Of a stretch of DNA of 64,000 bases, positions 48,375 to 59,302 are shown in pieces (within the stretch, counting starts at the first letter, position 1; each line of letters opens with the position of its first letter). The notes beneath the pieces are model-generated. The model was not told the origin of the DNA and did no database searches. It saw nothing but the letters and a program-made list of their open reading frames with translations. Position numbers and translations under genes: made by a program. The DNA comes from Solwaraspora sp. WMMD791 (GTDB taxonomy: Bacteria; Actinomycetota; Actinomycetes; Mycobacteriales; Micromonosporaceae), in assembly GCF_029581195.1 (NCBI RefSeq), contig NZ_CP120737.1:3201001-3265000 (forward strand), written 5' to 3'.

Positions 48375-49901
48375 GTGACCGACCAGCGACAACGCCCACC
48401 GACCACCACCGACGCGGGGGTGCCGGTCGCCAGTGACGAGCACTCGCTGACCGTCGGCCCGAACGGACCGCTGCTGTTGCAGGACCACTACCTGATCGAG
48501 CAGATGGCCACCTTCAACCGGGAACGGATCCCGGAGCGGCAGCCGCACGCCAAGGGCGGTGGCGCGTTCGGCACGTTCACGGTCACCGGCGACGTCAGCG
48601 CGTACACCCGGGCGGCGGTCTTCCAGCCGGGCACCGAGACCGGGACGATCGTCCGGTTCTCCACGGTCGCCGGCGAGCGGGGCAGCCCGGACACCTGGCG
48701 TGACCCGCGTGGCTTCGCCGTCAAGCTCTACACCACCGACGGCAACCTGGACATCGTCGGCAACAACACGCCCGTCTTCTTCATCAAGGACCCGATGAAG
48801 TTCCAGCATTTCATCCGGTCCCAGAAGCGCCGGGCGGACAACAACCTGCGCGACCACGACATGCAGTGGGACTTCTGGACCTTGTCGCCGGAGTCGGCCC
48901 ACCAGGTGACCTGGCTGATGGGTGACCGGGGTATCCCCCGCACCTGGCGGCACATGAACGGCTACGGCAGCCACACGTACATGTGGATCAACGCGCGGGG
49001 CGAGAAGTTCTGGATCAAGTACCACTTCAAGACCGACCAGGGCATCGAGTTCTTCACTCAGGACGAGGCCGACCAGATGGCCTCGGCCGACACCGACTAT
49101 CACCAGCGGGACCTGTTCGAGCACATCGCCGACGGGCAGTTCCCGTCCTGGACGCTGCAGGTGCAGATCATGCCGTTCGAGCATGCCCGGACCTACCGGT
49201 TCAACCCGTTCGACCTGACCAAGGTCTGGCCGCACCGTGACTATCCGCTGCGTGAGGTGGGCCGGCTCACCTTGGACCGCAACGTCACCGACTATCACAC
49301 CGAGATGGAGCAGGTGGCGTTCGAGCCGAACAACGTGGTGCCGGGCACGGGGCTGTCGCCGGACAAGATGCTGCTGGCCCGCGGCTTCAGTTACTCCGAC
49401 GCGCACCGGGCCCGGCTCGGGGTCAACTACCGGCAGATCCCGGTGAACGCGCCGAAGGTCCCGGTGCACAGTTACTCCAAGGACGGCGCCATGCGCGTCC
49501 ACAATTCCACCGACCCGGTGTACGCGCCGAATTCGTACGGCGGTCCGGTCGCGCAGCCGGGTCTGACCGACGACGGCGGCACCTGGTACGCCGACGGCGA
49601 CATGGTCCGGGCGGCGTACACGTCGCACGCCGAGGACGACGACTGGGGGCAGGCCGGCACCCTGGTTCGCCAGGTGCTCGACGACGCCGCCCGGGACCGG
49701 CTGGTCGACAACATCGTCGGACACCTGCTCAACGGGGTGAGCGAGCCGGTGCTGACCCGCGCCTTCGCGTACTGGCGCAACGTCGACACGCGCCTCGGCG
49801 ACCGCGTCGAGGCCGGCGTACGGGCCAGGCAGGGCGAGAGGGATCCGAAGGCGCCCGGGCAGGCCAATCCCGCCCGGTCCGGGATGCAGGCCAAGGCCTG
49901 A
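48375..49901 (+). CDS. katA: Catalase (monofunctional heme catalase)
   Basis: A 508-aa clade-3 type small-subunit catalase that breaks down hydrogen peroxide in the cytoplasm. Active-site His58 lies in [12 protein letters not shown] and Asn131 in [13 protein letters not shown]. The proximal heme-ligand region is [14 protein letters not shown], with the tyrosine in place. Other signatures are [20 protein letters not shown] and HTYMWIN. The start is GTG at 48375 with GAGGAG upstream. No linked regulator gene of the FurA/OxyR type is in the window. Confidence 0.96.
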   Translation: MTDQRQRPPTTTDAGVPVASDEHSLTVGPNGPLLLQDHYLIEQMATFNRERIPERQPHAKGGGAFGTFTVTGDVSAYTRAAVFQPGTETGTIVRFSTVAGERGSPDTWRDPRGFAVKLYTTDGNLDIVGNNTPVFFIKDPMKFQHFIRSQKRRADNNLRDHDMQWDFWTLSPESAHQVTWLMGDRGIPRTWRHMNGYGSHTYMWINARGEKFWIKYHFKTDQGIEFFTQDEADQMASADTDYHQRDLFEHIADGQFPSWTLQVQIMPFEHARTYRFNPFDLTKVWPHRDYPLREVGRLTLDRNVTDYHTEMEQVAFEPNNVVPGTGLSPDKMLLARGFSYSDAHRARLGVNYRQIPVNAPKVPVHSYSKDGAMRVHNSTDPVYAPNSYGGPVAQPGLTDDGGTWYADGDMVRAAYTSHAEDDDWGQAGTLVRQVLDDAARDRLVDNIVGHLLNGVSEPVLTRAFAYWRNVDTRLGDRVEAGVRARQGERDPKAPGQANPARSGMQAKA

Positions 49902-50040
49902 CGTCCTGCGGTACGGCGAACCGCCGGTGCGGGACCATCGGCGTCGCCGTGCCCCAGCCACAGATGATCTTCGGTGTCCGGCTGGCCGCCGTTAAGCCGG
50001 TGGTCGCGGCCCGCTCACCGGTTGGCGCGACGGTGCCAGG

Positions 50041-51960
50041 GTGAGTCGTGACCATCTTCGCGAGAACCTTCCGGACCGCATCGACGACCAACCCCGTACC
50101 GGCCGGCGTGCCCTGCTGCAGGCGGCGCTCGCCGCGCCCGCCGCAGGCACCGCGGCGACGCTGCTCGGCACCCCCACCACCGCCGCCGCCGGCGCGGCCG
50201 GCGCGGCCGGCGGCGGCCAGTTCGACCCGGCCAGCCCGCGCTTCGCGCTGGCGGTGATGCCGGACACCCAGTACCTGTTCGACGCCGACAGCTCCGATCC
50301 GGAGCCGCTGAAGGCCGCGTTCCGCCACCTCAACCAGCAACGTGCCGACGCCAACATCGCCTTCCTGACCCACCTCGGCGACATCACCGAACACGGCAGT
50401 GCACACGAGATCGGCCTGGCCAGCGACGCGTTCCGGACCATCGACGGCCGGCTTCCGTACAGCGTCCTGGCCGGCAACCACGACATCCGGGGCGGCGACG
50501 ACCAGCGCGGCGACAGCGACTACCTACGCGCCTTCGGGCCACAGCGGTTCGCCGGCACACCGACCTTCGGCGGCGCCTCTCCCGACGGCTACAACAGCTT
50601 CCACGTGTTGCGGGCCGGTGGCCGGGACTGGTTGGTGCTGGCGCTGGACTGGCGGGCCTCCGACCAGGGGCTGGCCTGGGTACAGCGGGTGATCGACGAC
50701 CACCGGACGCTGCCAGCGATCCTCACCACCCACGACCTGGCCTGGGCCGACACCGCCGGTCGGGCCCAGTTGTCCGCCCACGGCCAGCGGTTGTGGGATC
50801 GGTTGATCCGGGACAACGACCAGATCTTCCTCACCCTCAACGGCCACTACTGGCCGCCGGGGCGGACCACGATGACCAACGCGGCCGGCAACGAGGTGCA
50901 CGTACACCTCGCCAACTACCAGGACCGCTACTACGGTGGTGCCGGCATGATCCGCCTCTACCACTTCGACCTGGTCCGCAACGTGATCGACGTGGAGACC
51001 TTCTCGCCCTGGGTCCTGGCCCGCGACCCGGCCAAGCGCACCCCGCTGGCGGCCGAGACGGTCGAGCTGACCGGGCCGGTCGACCGGTTCAGCGTCGAGA
51101 TCGACTTCGCGGCCCGGTTCGACGGGTTCGCGCCGGTGCCGCCGCCCGCGCCCCGGCCACCGGTCGCGGCGCTGCTGCACGCCACCGTCGGCTACTGGCG
51201 CTTCGACTCGGCCGGCTTCGGTGCCGGCGCCGGCAGCCCGGTCACCGGCAACCCGGTGCTCGACGGCACCGTGGTCCGCGACCTCAGCGGCAACGGCAAC
51301 GACCTGACCGTGGGCCGGATCGGCGCCGGCACCGCCGAGACGTTGACCTTCTCCGACGAGCACCACAGCGGTCAGCCGGCGCACGCCAGCCTGCGCTTCG
51401 ACGGCGGCAAGGGACCGGACCGGGGCGCGGTCCTGCGGGCCGGGCCGGACGCACCGATCAACAGCATGAAGTTCCGCGACGGCTACACCATCGAGGCATT
51501 CGTCAAGTTGCCCGACCCGTTCCAGGGTGACCATGCCTGGATGGGGATTCTGAGCTGGGAGGGGCGTAGCGGCGACGCCGGCAAGACCACCGGCTGGTCG
51601 CCGTTGGAGTGCACCTGCAGTCTCAACGTCTCGCCCGAGCGGTTCCTGCAGTACGTCGTCTACGCCGACGTGCAGGACGCCGATCCGACGTCGTGGAGCC
51701 ACGCCCTGCCGACCGGCCGCTGGATGCACCTGGCCGTGGTGAACGACTCGCGGCAGACGACGGTCCACGTCGATGGTTCGCCGATCGCCCGTAACCCGAC
51801 CCAGCCGTCGACCGGGATCGCCACCCTCGGCCGGCCGTTCGTGATCGGGGCCACCTCGTTCGACCTACGGTACGGCCAGGGCTTCTACGGCTGGATCGGC
51901 GACGTGCGGATCACTGCCAAGGCGCTGCGCCCCAAGCAGTTCCTCCACCCGTACGCCTAG
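50041..51960 (+). CDS. Exported metallophosphoesterase with LamG-like domain
   Basis: A 639-aa protein. A twin-arginine signal (RTGRRALLQAALAAPAAGTA, about 19-38) suggests Tat export. A calcineurin-like phosphoesterase domain (about 65-300) shows AVMPDTQYL, HLGDITEHG, AGNHDIRGG, ILTTHDLAW and LNGHY, the usual metal ligands. A LamG/concanavalin-like domain (about 385-635) follows, starting VGYWRFDSAGFGAG and ending FYGWIGDVRITAKAL. The likely role is hydrolysis of extracellular phosphate esters while bound to polysaccharide; the substrate is unknown. GTG at 50041. Confidence 0.88.
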   Translation: MSRDHLRENLPDRIDDQPRTGRRALLQAALAAPAAGTAATLLGTPTTAAAGAAGAAGGGQFDPASPRFALAVMPDTQYLFDADSSDPEPLKAAFRHLNQQRADANIAFLTHLGDITEHGSAHEIGLASDAFRTIDGRLPYSVLAGNHDIRGGDDQRGDSDYLRAFGPQRFAGTPTFGGASPDGYNSFHVLRAGGRDWLVLALDWRASDQGLAWVQRVIDDHRTLPAILTTHDLAWADTAGRAQLSAHGQRLWDRLIRDNDQIFLTLNGHYWPPGRTTMTNAAGNEVHVHLANYQDRYYGGAGMIRLYHFDLVRNVIDVETFSPWVLARDPAKRTPLAAETVELTGPVDRFSVEIDFAARFDGFAPVPPPAPRPPVAALLHATVGYWRFDSAGFGAGAGSPVTGNPVLDGTVVRDLSGNGNDLTVGRIGAGTAETLTFSDEHHSGQPAHASLRFDGGKGPDRGAVLRAGPDAPINSMKFRDGYTIEAFVKLPDPFQGDHAWMGILSWEGRSGDAGKTTGWSPLECTCSLNVSPERFLQYVVYADVQDADPTSWSHALPTGRWMHLAVVNDSRQTTVHVDGSPIARNPTQPSTGIATLGRPFVIGATSFDLRYGQGFYGWIGDVRITAKALRPKQFLHPYA

Positions 51961-52028
51961 CCGCTGGCGACGGCTCGGCGCTGGTTGGTCCGGTGCCGCC
52001 GGTGGTCGAGGGACTCGGCCGCCGGCGG

Positions 52029-53590
<1,562 letters not shown>

Positions 53591-53630
53591 TCCAGGCGCC
53601 GCGGGGCGAGGGGACCCGCGCGCGACAGGA

Positions 53631-53667
53631 CGGGTGAGGGCAGGTCCGGGGGGCCTGCCCTCACCCG
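53631..53667. terminator. Bidirectional terminator between hydrolase and ASRT-like genes
   Basis: Perfect 14-bp stem (53631-53644 with 53654-53667) with a 9-nt loop, 41 bp past the hydrolase stop; its right arm covers the stop codon of the convergent gene. Confidence 0.8.
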
Positions 53668-54035
53668 GCGTACGGGGTCACGTCGGTCAACGCCACCACC
53701 CCCGGCAGCCGGGTGTCCTGCCGCTGGAACTGCACCACCACCGGCTCCGACGAGGTCAGGACGCAGCCGAACGGCCGGCCCAGCCGGATCGGCTCCGGGT
53801 CGACGAGGTCGTTGAGCCGGGCGTGCCGGATCCGGCGGGCCCACACCACCCACCGGTACGGGCCCACCGGCTCCTGGTCGTCGTAGTACACGGTCAGCTC
53901 GACCTCGGCGTCGACGTCTCCGGCGTTGAGCAGACAGAGCTGGTCGAAGCTGGTGAATTCCGGCTCGTCGCCGTTGCTGACCAGCGGGATCCGCCCGCCG
54001 GGCACCACCCAGGTACGGGCACCGATGCCAGCCAT
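53661..54035 (-). CDS. Sensory rhodopsin transducer (ASRT)-like protein
   Basis: A 124-aa beta-rich protein. The sequence IGARTWVVPGGRIPLVSNGD, then EPEFTSFDQLCLLNAGDVDA, YYDDQEPVGPYRWVV and RHARLNDLVDPEPI, is characteristic of the Anabaena sensory rhodopsin transducer family (DUF1362). Such proteins act as soluble tetrameric transducers in Anabaena, but most homologues occur without a rhodopsin and probably bind small ligands or DNA. No rhodopsin gene is in the window. ATG at 54035 follows GAGGAGGCGTG. Confidence 0.85.
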   Translation of the reverse strand: MAGIGARTWVVPGGRIPLVSNGDEPEFTSFDQLCLLNAGDVDAEVELTVYYDDQEPVGPYRWVVWARRIRHARLNDLVDPEPIRLGRPFGCVLTSSEPVVVQFQRQDTRLPGVVALTDVTPYAG

Positions 54036-54139
54036 CACGCCTCCTCGCCGACCGCTGCCGTCAGCGCCTGCCGGCTACCCGGCAGCCCGCCCGGCAAACC
54101 GGCCGCGACCGCTCGTGGGGACCCGAGGGCGGCCGTACG

Positions 54140-54418
54140 TCAACCGGCGGCGGCGTCGCCCCGCTCCGGAGGCTTCTTCCGGGCGTACTTGGCACGGAAC
54201 TTCTCCACCCGGCCGGCGCTGTCCAGCAGCCGCTGCCGGCCGGTCCAAAAGGGGTGGCTGGCCGAGGAGATCTCCACGTCGACCACCGGGTACGTCCGGC
54301 CGTCGGTCCACTCGATCGTCTTCTGACTGGTCGCGGTCGACCGGGTCAAGAATGCGAAATCCGCACTCCGGTCCCGGAAAACTACATAATCGTACTTGGG
54401 GTGAATATCGGGCTTCAT
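54140..54418 (-). CDS. rpmE2: 50S ribosomal protein L31 type B, cysteine-free
   Basis: A 92-aa L31 paralogue starting [20 protein letters not shown]. It has the conserved [21 protein letters not shown] but no cysteine at all, so it does not need zinc. In many bacteria this C- form replaces zinc-containing L31 during zinc starvation, releasing zinc, and is repressed by Zur. A Zur-box-like site lies 24 bp upstream of the start. The C+ partner is at 15977-16201. Transcribed divergently from the histidine-rich gene. Confidence 0.95.
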   Translation of the reverse strand: MKPDIHPKYDYVVFRDRSADFAFLTRSTATSQKTIEWTDGRTYPVVDVEISSASHPFWTGRQRLLDSAGRVEKFRAKYARKKPPERGDAAAG

Positions 54419-54441
54419 CCTCCGAAAACCAGCCTTCCTGG

Positions 54442-54460
54442 CGCTGATAATGGTTGTCAT
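54442..54460. promoter_or_regulatory. Zur-box-like site 1 (rpmE2 / His-rich gene)
   Basis: On the minus strand it reads ATGACAACCATTATCAGCG. The core TGANAANNNTTNTCA is dyad-symmetric and agrees with two further sites in the window (59284-59302 and 63577-63595). It lies 24 bp before rpmE2 and 101 bp before the divergent histidine-rich gene. Confidence 0.7.
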
Positions 54461-54561
54461 TTTAGCAGGAAGCTCCACGCCCGAACCCGGACATGACCAC
54501 AGCACGTGGGCGACCGGATGTATGCTCGTATCGCGATATGAAGATAAATGAGGAGGCATCG

Positions 54562-54855
54562 ATGTCCCACGCAGTGCACACCGAGCACCCGCACAGCCAC
54601 TCCGCGACCTGCGGGCACGCCGCCGTCAGCCACGACGGGCACACCGATTACCTGCACGACGGGCATGTCCACCACGAGCACGCCGGGCACTGGGACGAGT
54701 GCGGGACCGACCAGCACGTGACAGCCGAGTCACATGGCGACCACGCCCATGGTCCGGACTGTGGCCACGAGACGGTGCCCCACGGCGACCACCAGGACTT
54801 CGTCCACGCCGGGCACCGGCACGCCGCGCACGGCGACCACTACGACGAGCACTGA
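54562..54855 (+). CDS. Histidine-rich metal-binding protein
   Basis: A 97-aa protein with 27 histidines (28 percent), three cysteines and many acidic residues. Two related units of 30 residues (17-46 and 67-96) share the pattern CGH-x4-H-x2-H-x4-H-x2-H-x-H and end in a D-E. No signal peptide is seen, so it is probably a cytoplasmic zinc buffer or chaperone. ATG at 54562 follows AGGAGG. It shares the divergent Zur-box-like region with rpmE2. Its last 16 bp overlap the 3' end of the convergent LPxTG gene. Confidence 0.85.
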   Translation: MSHAVHTEHPHSHSATCGHAAVSHDGHTDYLHDGHVHHEHAGHWDECGTDQHVTAESHGDHAHGPDCGHETVPHGDHQDFVHAGHRHAAHGDHYDEH

Positions 54856-56519
54856 GTCGGGCGGCGCCGCCGCGCCGCGAGCAGCACCAGTACGCCAGCG
54901 ATCAACAGGGTGGCTCCGGTGGCCGGCAGATGCCACGACGATCCGGTCCTGGGCAGTCTGTCGTCACCGGAACCGCCGCCACCCGGGTTGTCGCCACCGC
55001 CCGGATTCCCGCCCCCGGGTCCGAAACCGGTGTCCGGGTCCGTCGCGTCACCGATCGCCAGGGTGAGCGTCCGGGAGTCGGTGACCGTCGACCCCGACGT
55101 CGTCGTGGCCGACATCTCGAAGGCCAGTCGGTAGATACCCGGCTCGCTGAACGCCCAGTTGCCGTGGGCATGCGTGTTGATCGGGACATCGAGCCGCTGC
55201 GGCAGCCGGTCCGCCGAGTTGAACAGCACCTCGGACTCGCCGAACGACCCCGTCAGGAACAACGCGAACCGGCCGGGACCGTCGACGCCGGCCAAGGTCC
55301 AGGTGACCGCGCCACGGACCCCGGCCACCACCGACGGATGCTGGGTGTTCCAGCCCGGCCAGACGATGCCGGAACGCTGCCCCTGCGGCAGCAGCCACAC
55401 CTCGTCACCGGGGGCGCCGAGGAAATCGGCGTTGTCCGGAACGGTGATCTTCGCGTTGTCCTTGACGTGCAGCACCACGTCGGCGAGCTCGCGCCACACC
55501 GGGGGCGAGACGCTGTCGTCCTTGAGCCGGATGGTCCAGTCCGCACCGGCGAGCTCCGGGCCCATGTCGACGTGACCGTCGTCGATCACCACCCGTGACC
55601 CGTCCCGCTGGGCCGCTGCGGCGAGCGACGGCGTGGCGCTGGTCGCCGCCGGCGCGGCACCCGCCGCCAGCGGTCGCGCGGCGATCTCCGGCGACGCCGA
55701 ACCGCGCGGCGCGTTGCCGCCGGTGGCGGCATCCGATGCCCTGGCCAGGCCCGCCGCAGGAACGGGAGCCGTGCCCGGAGCCGGGGCCGGAGCCGGCTGC
55801 GGATCACCCGGGCCGGGCCGGGCCGCGTCGAGCGGCGGCACCAGCACCCGGTAGTCGGCGTCGGCCGTCACCACGTCCCCGTTGGTCAGGGTCGCCGCCG
55901 CCGACAGCGTCAGCCGGTACTCACCTGCGGCGTCGAAGAGCCAGACCAGACCGCCGGTCCTGGTCGCGGCCGGCAGCCGGGCGGTACGCGGCATGGCGTC
56001 GAGGGTGCCGAGCAGCGGCGTCGGCTGGCCGAGCCCACCAAGGGTGTACGCGGCGAAGCCCCCCGGTCCGTCGACCTGACGCAGCGACAGCTCGACCGTG
56101 TCGCCGCGTACCGCCCCTGCGGGCACCGCCCGCGTGTCGAGGTACGGAAAATCGGCGTCGTCGCCGGTCAGTGCCCACACCGGCCGGCCGGCTGCGCCGA
56201 GGAACCGGAACGCCGGATGGTCCGGGGTCCGCACCACCACGCCGCCGGTCGGCCCGAGGACCACCGTCGCCGGCTTCCGGTCGGACCCGGACGCCTCGCG
56301 CGTGACCACCGACAGCGTTGCGCCGTCGAGCGTGACCGCCACCAGGTCGGACCCGGCCGCGTCCAGCGGCGCGGACGCCGCCGCCGGTGGGTCGGTCGCC
56401 GGTGCGGCGGCCGCCGGAGCCGGCACGGTCAGGGCCGCTGCCAGCGCCGACACCGTCAGGAGTGCGGCGTATCGGCGTCGGGTCGCCGTACCGGTCGGGC
56501 GGTGGATCGTCGTCGTCAT
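54840..56519 (-). CDS. LPxTG-anchored surface protein with two choice-of-anchor M repeats
   Basis: A 559-aa exported protein. A signal peptide (about 1-40, LLTVSALAAALTVPAPAAAA) is followed by a degenerate repeat (about 60-230), a Pro/Ala linker (about 235-300) and a canonical repeat (about 310-495) with GHVDMGPELAG and HAHGNWAFSEPGIYRLAF. A Gly/Asn/Asp-rich stretch leads to LPRTG and LPATG motifs, a hydrophobic segment (ATLLIAGVLVLLAA) and RRRR, the layout of a sortase substrate. It matches the actinobacterial ABC-transporter-associated wall protein family (TIGR03773-like). Its ATG overlaps the DUF916 gene stop as TGATG. Confidence 0.88.
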   Translation of the reverse strand: MTTTIHRPTGTATRRRYAALLTVSALAAALTVPAPAAAAPATDPPAAASAPLDAAGSDLVAVTLDGATLSVVTREASGSDRKPATVVLGPTGGVVVRTPDHPAFRFLGAAGRPVWALTGDDADFPYLDTRAVPAGAVRGDTVELSLRQVDGPGGFAAYTLGGLGQPTPLLGTLDAMPRTARLPAATRTGGLVWLFDAAGEYRLTLSAAATLTNGDVVTADADYRVLVPPLDAARPGPGDPQPAPAPAPGTAPVPAAGLARASDAATGGNAPRGSASPEIAARPLAAGAAPAATSATPSLAAAAQRDGSRVVIDDGHVDMGPELAGADWTIRLKDDSVSPPVWRELADVVLHVKDNAKITVPDNADFLGAPGDEVWLLPQGQRSGIVWPGWNTQHPSVVAGVRGAVTWTLAGVDGPGRFALFLTGSFGESEVLFNSADRLPQRLDVPINTHAHGNWAFSEPGIYRLAFEMSATTTSGSTVTDSRTLTLAIGDATDPDTGFGPGGGNPGGGDNPGGGGSGDDRLPRTGSSWHLPATGATLLIAGVLVLLAARRRRPTQCSS

Positions 56520-57634
56520 CAGGTCCCCTGGGTCGTCTTCTCGTCAGTGGGTTCGGAGACCGCGCGGGCGCGAACGGCCTCGGCACGGCCCTGTTCGCGG
56601 GCGGCGGCGACGGCCTGTTCGAGCTGGTCGGTCCGTCGACGCCGGACACGTCGGCGGCGCGCGACGGCCAGCCAGCCGGCCAGCCCGATGACCAGCAGGA
56701 TCATCAGGTGCGGCCACGGGACGGCCCAGAGGCCGGCCTCCCGGGTCACCGTCGGCGGGGCCGGGTCGAGCACCTCGTCGGTGGCCGCGACCGGTGCGAG
56801 GGTCAGTCGCGCACCGAGCCGGAACGTCGGCGGTACGCCGTCGACCCGTACCGTGGTCCGGAAGCTGTCACCGGGCAGAATCTCCGGCAGCGGATCGCCG
56901 GTGGCCTCGCGCCCGAACAGCCCGAACGGTCCGGTGACGGCCAGCTGCGGCCGCCCGCCGAGTCGGACGTTGCCGGTGTTGCGGACGGTGAAGGTCGTCG
57001 TGACGGAGCCACCGCCGAACGGGTCCCAGGTGCCGTCGTACGTCGTCGACAGGTCCACGACGTCCAGACCAGGCTGGAGTTCGCCGGTGACCCGCAGGTA
57101 GATCCGGGAGCCGACCCGGTGGTCGACCGCCACCTGGTTGCCCTCGGCGTCGGTGCCGGTGGCGGCGAGCGAGGCGACGATGCCGCCGGGGTGGTCGCCA
57201 GGGGTGGCGTCGTCCGGTACGGCGATGGTGAACGGCACGTCCAGGCGCGACGTCGACGGCACGGTGAAGGTGCGGGACTCGAACGTGACCCAGGAACCGA
57301 CGTCGACCGGTTCCCCGGTCGCGGGCAACAGATCGAAGCCGCCCTGGTCGGTGGTGAACGCGTCGCTGGCGTACACGTCGAGGGTGATCGGCTGGTCGGA
57401 GTGGTTCGTGATCGCCACGTAGTCGGTGAGCGTGGCACCGGGGTCCAGCTTGTACTCGAACGCCGGCCGGCCGTTCGGCCCGTCCGGGCTGGACGGGGCG
57501 ACGCCCCAGGTCAGCGACTGGGCCGCGACGGGCGTGCGGTGCGGCGATCCGGCCGGGACCGTTGCGGTGACCGGGCCGGTCACCGCGACGGCGGCGACGA
57601 GGAGTCCGGCGAGCAGGGCTGCTGGCGTACGCAT
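56519..57634 (-). CDS. DUF916 (WxL-interacting) membrane protein
   Basis: A 371-aa protein with a signal peptide (about 1-32), a DUF916 peptidoglycan-binding domain (about 40-170: SLTWGVAPSSPDGPNGRPAF, LDPGATLTDYVAITNHSDQP, GGIVASLAATG) and a second beta domain. A C-terminal transmembrane helix (PHLMILLVIGLAGWLAVARR) and an Arg/Glu-rich cytoplasmic tail follow. In Firmicutes such proteins are partners of WxL proteins. The preceding gene encodes a WxL-like C-terminal domain, which fits. ATG at 57634 gives a proper signal peptide. Confidence 0.85.
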   Translation of the reverse strand: MRTPAALLAGLLVAAVAVTGPVTATVPAGSPHRTPVAAQSLTWGVAPSSPDGPNGRPAFEYKLDPGATLTDYVAITNHSDQPITLDVYASDAFTTDQGGFDLLPATGEPVDVGSWVTFESRTFTVPSTSRLDVPFTIAVPDDATPGDHPGGIVASLAATGTDAEGNQVAVDHRVGSRIYLRVTGELQPGLDVVDLSTTYDGTWDPFGGGSVTTTFTVRNTGNVRLGGRPQLAVTGPFGLFGREATGDPLPEILPGDSFRTTVRVDGVPPTFRLGARLTLAPVAATDEVLDPAPPTVTREAGLWAVPWPHLMILLVIGLAGWLAVARRRRVRRRRTDQLEQAVAAAREQGRAEAVRARAVSEPTDEKTTQGT

Positions 57635-57724
57635 GCGGGGTGGGTCCGTTTCGCGGAGGGTGTGGGACGGGCCGGGCGACGACCGGCACGGTGCCGTCGC
57701 CCGGCCCGTCACCGGCCGCGATCC

Positions 57725-59194
57725 TCAGATCGCGGTGAGGGTGAGGGTCGCGGTGTAGGTGCCGGGCGCGGTCTCGGTCGGCAGCCGCAGCTGCAGACCG
57801 GCGCCCAGGGTCGCGGTGCCCCGGCCGGCGCCGGCGGGGGCCGAGCCGAGCACGGCGCTGCTGCCGAGCCCGCCGCCGACGCCGACGACGTACGGCGCGA
57901 CGGCCGGTCCGGCCACCACGCCCTGACCGGCGGACTGGTCGACCACCTGCGGGGTCCAGCCCAGGTAGCCGGAGCTGAAGGTGGCACCGTCGGGGCCGGT
58001 GAAGTTCTCCGGCAACTGGCCGGAGGCGCTCCAGCCCGGGGTGCCGGCCCGGGTGTCGGTGACGGTGACCGGGCGCAGCGTCCCGGTGCTCTCCCAACTG
58101 TCACCGCCGCTGGTCAACTGCGCCGGCGGCAGGACGACGCTGCGGTCGTCCGGGTCGACGCTGATCACCAGCGCGCCCTGGGTGGGGTCGATCGACGCGG
58201 TGATGGTCTGCGAGGTGCCCGGGTCTGTCGGGGTGAAGGCCACCCAGAGCCAGACCTCCGCGCTGGTCGCGACGACGCTGTGGTTGTCGTCGTAGAGCTT
58301 CACCTGGTACTCGCACGCGTTGAGCTCACGGGTGGCGGTGAAACTGTAGGACCCGCCGGCCTCGCCGGGGATGATGGCGAAGTCGTCGGAGCCGGGGCAG
58401 CGGCTGAACCAGTGGTAGTGGTCCAGCGCGGTCTGTGGGGTCTGGACCGCCTGCAGGGTGACGGTGTCACCGGGCTGGTACTCGTCGGCCATGCCGGCGA
58501 TGCTGAGCACGGTGTCCGGGCCGGTGCCGCCGAGCTCGCCGACGACGAACGTGTAGTCCACCGGGCCGGTGCTGACGGTCGTGCCGTCGGTCAAGGTCGC
58601 GTCGACCTGGAAGGTCAACGTGTAGTCACCCTCGGCGCTGAATGCCCAGTTGGCGTGGGCGTGGGTGCGGATCGGCACGTCGATCGTGTCCGGAAGGCCG
58701 TCGTCGCTGCGGAACTTCATCAACGGGCTACCGAAGCTGTCCTGGGTGAACACCGAGACGTTGCCGGGGCCGGCGACGTCGACGAGGCTCAACTGGACCT
58801 GGTCGCCGGCGAAGGTGCCGGCGCCGAGGGTGGTGGTGTTCCAGCCGGGCCAGAGCAGGTCCGGGTCCTGGGTGAGCGGCAGCAGCCAGATCTGGGAGCC
58901 GGCCGGGCCGAGAAAGGCGAACCGGGGGTCGTCCGGCACCGCCATCGCGGCCTCGGGCAGCACCTGGAAGATCACGTCGGCCGGGTCGTGGCTGACCGAC
59001 GGGCTGATCGTGTCGTCGTGGACCTCCAGGGACAGCTCGCCATCGTGGTAGTGGATGTCGACGGCGTCGGTGTGGCCCTTGGCGAGCACCACCTTCTCAG
59101 CGGCGGCCGCGGCGGTCGGCGCCAGCAGTACGCCGCCGGTGATCACCGCCGCGCCGATCAGGGCCGCGAGCTTGCGGGCACCTGTTGTTCCCAT
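57725..59194 (-). CDS. Secreted choice-of-anchor M protein with WxL-like C-terminal domain
   Basis: A 489-aa secreted protein. After a signal peptide (about 1-31, LIGAAVITGGVLLAP) comes a choice-of-anchor M repeat (about 35-200) with GHTDAVDIHYHDGELSLEVH and HAHANWAFSAEGDYTLTF. An Ig-like segment with two cysteines (CPGSDD and NACEYQ) and a C-terminal WxL-like domain (about 330-489; TDTRAGTPGWSASGQ, GYLGWTPQV, ending APGTYTATLTLTAI) follow. The two W motifs lack the leucine of the classic W-x-L. It has no transmembrane anchor, so it may be held at the wall by the DUF916 partner. A Zur-box-like site lies 90 bp upstream. Confidence 0.85.
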   Translation of the reverse strand: MGTTGARKLAALIGAAVITGGVLLAPTAAAAAEKVVLAKGHTDAVDIHYHDGELSLEVHDDTISPSVSHDPADVIFQVLPEAAMAVPDDPRFAFLGPAGSQIWLLPLTQDPDLLWPGWNTTTLGAGTFAGDQVQLSLVDVAGPGNVSVFTQDSFGSPLMKFRSDDGLPDTIDVPIRTHAHANWAFSAEGDYTLTFQVDATLTDGTTVSTGPVDYTFVVGELGGTGPDTVLSIAGMADEYQPGDTVTLQAVQTPQTALDHYHWFSRCPGSDDFAIIPGEAGGSYSFTATRELNACEYQVKLYDDNHSVVATSAEVWLWVAFTPTDPGTSQTITASIDPTQGALVISVDPDDRSVVLPPAQLTSGGDSWESTGTLRPVTVTDTRAGTPGWSASGQLPENFTGPDGATFSSGYLGWTPQVVDQSAGQGVVAGPAVAPYVVGVGGGLGSSAVLGSAPAGAGRGTATLGAGLQLRLPTETAPGTYTATLTLTAI

Positions 59195-59283
59195 ACTTCC
59201 TCCCCTCGCCCGCACCGGGGATCGGTACGGGGCGTGGTCGTGACGGGGCGTGGTCGTGACGGGGCGGGAGCCCCGATGCACCG

Positions 59284-59302
59284 TAACGACAATCGTTTTC
59301 AT
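59284..59302. promoter_or_regulatory. Zur-box-like site 2
   Basis: Minus strand: ATGAAAACGATTGTCGTTA. It touches the permease stop codon and lies about 90 bp before the WxL-like gene, suggesting a separate zinc-controlled promoter for the three downstream surface-protein genes. Confidence 0.75.

Noticed and set aside
54530-54560. Separate Zur box directly before the histidine-rich gene
   Set aside because: The AT-rich stretch there does not fit the TGANAANNNTTNTCA pattern; the divergent site at 54442-54460 may serve both genes.
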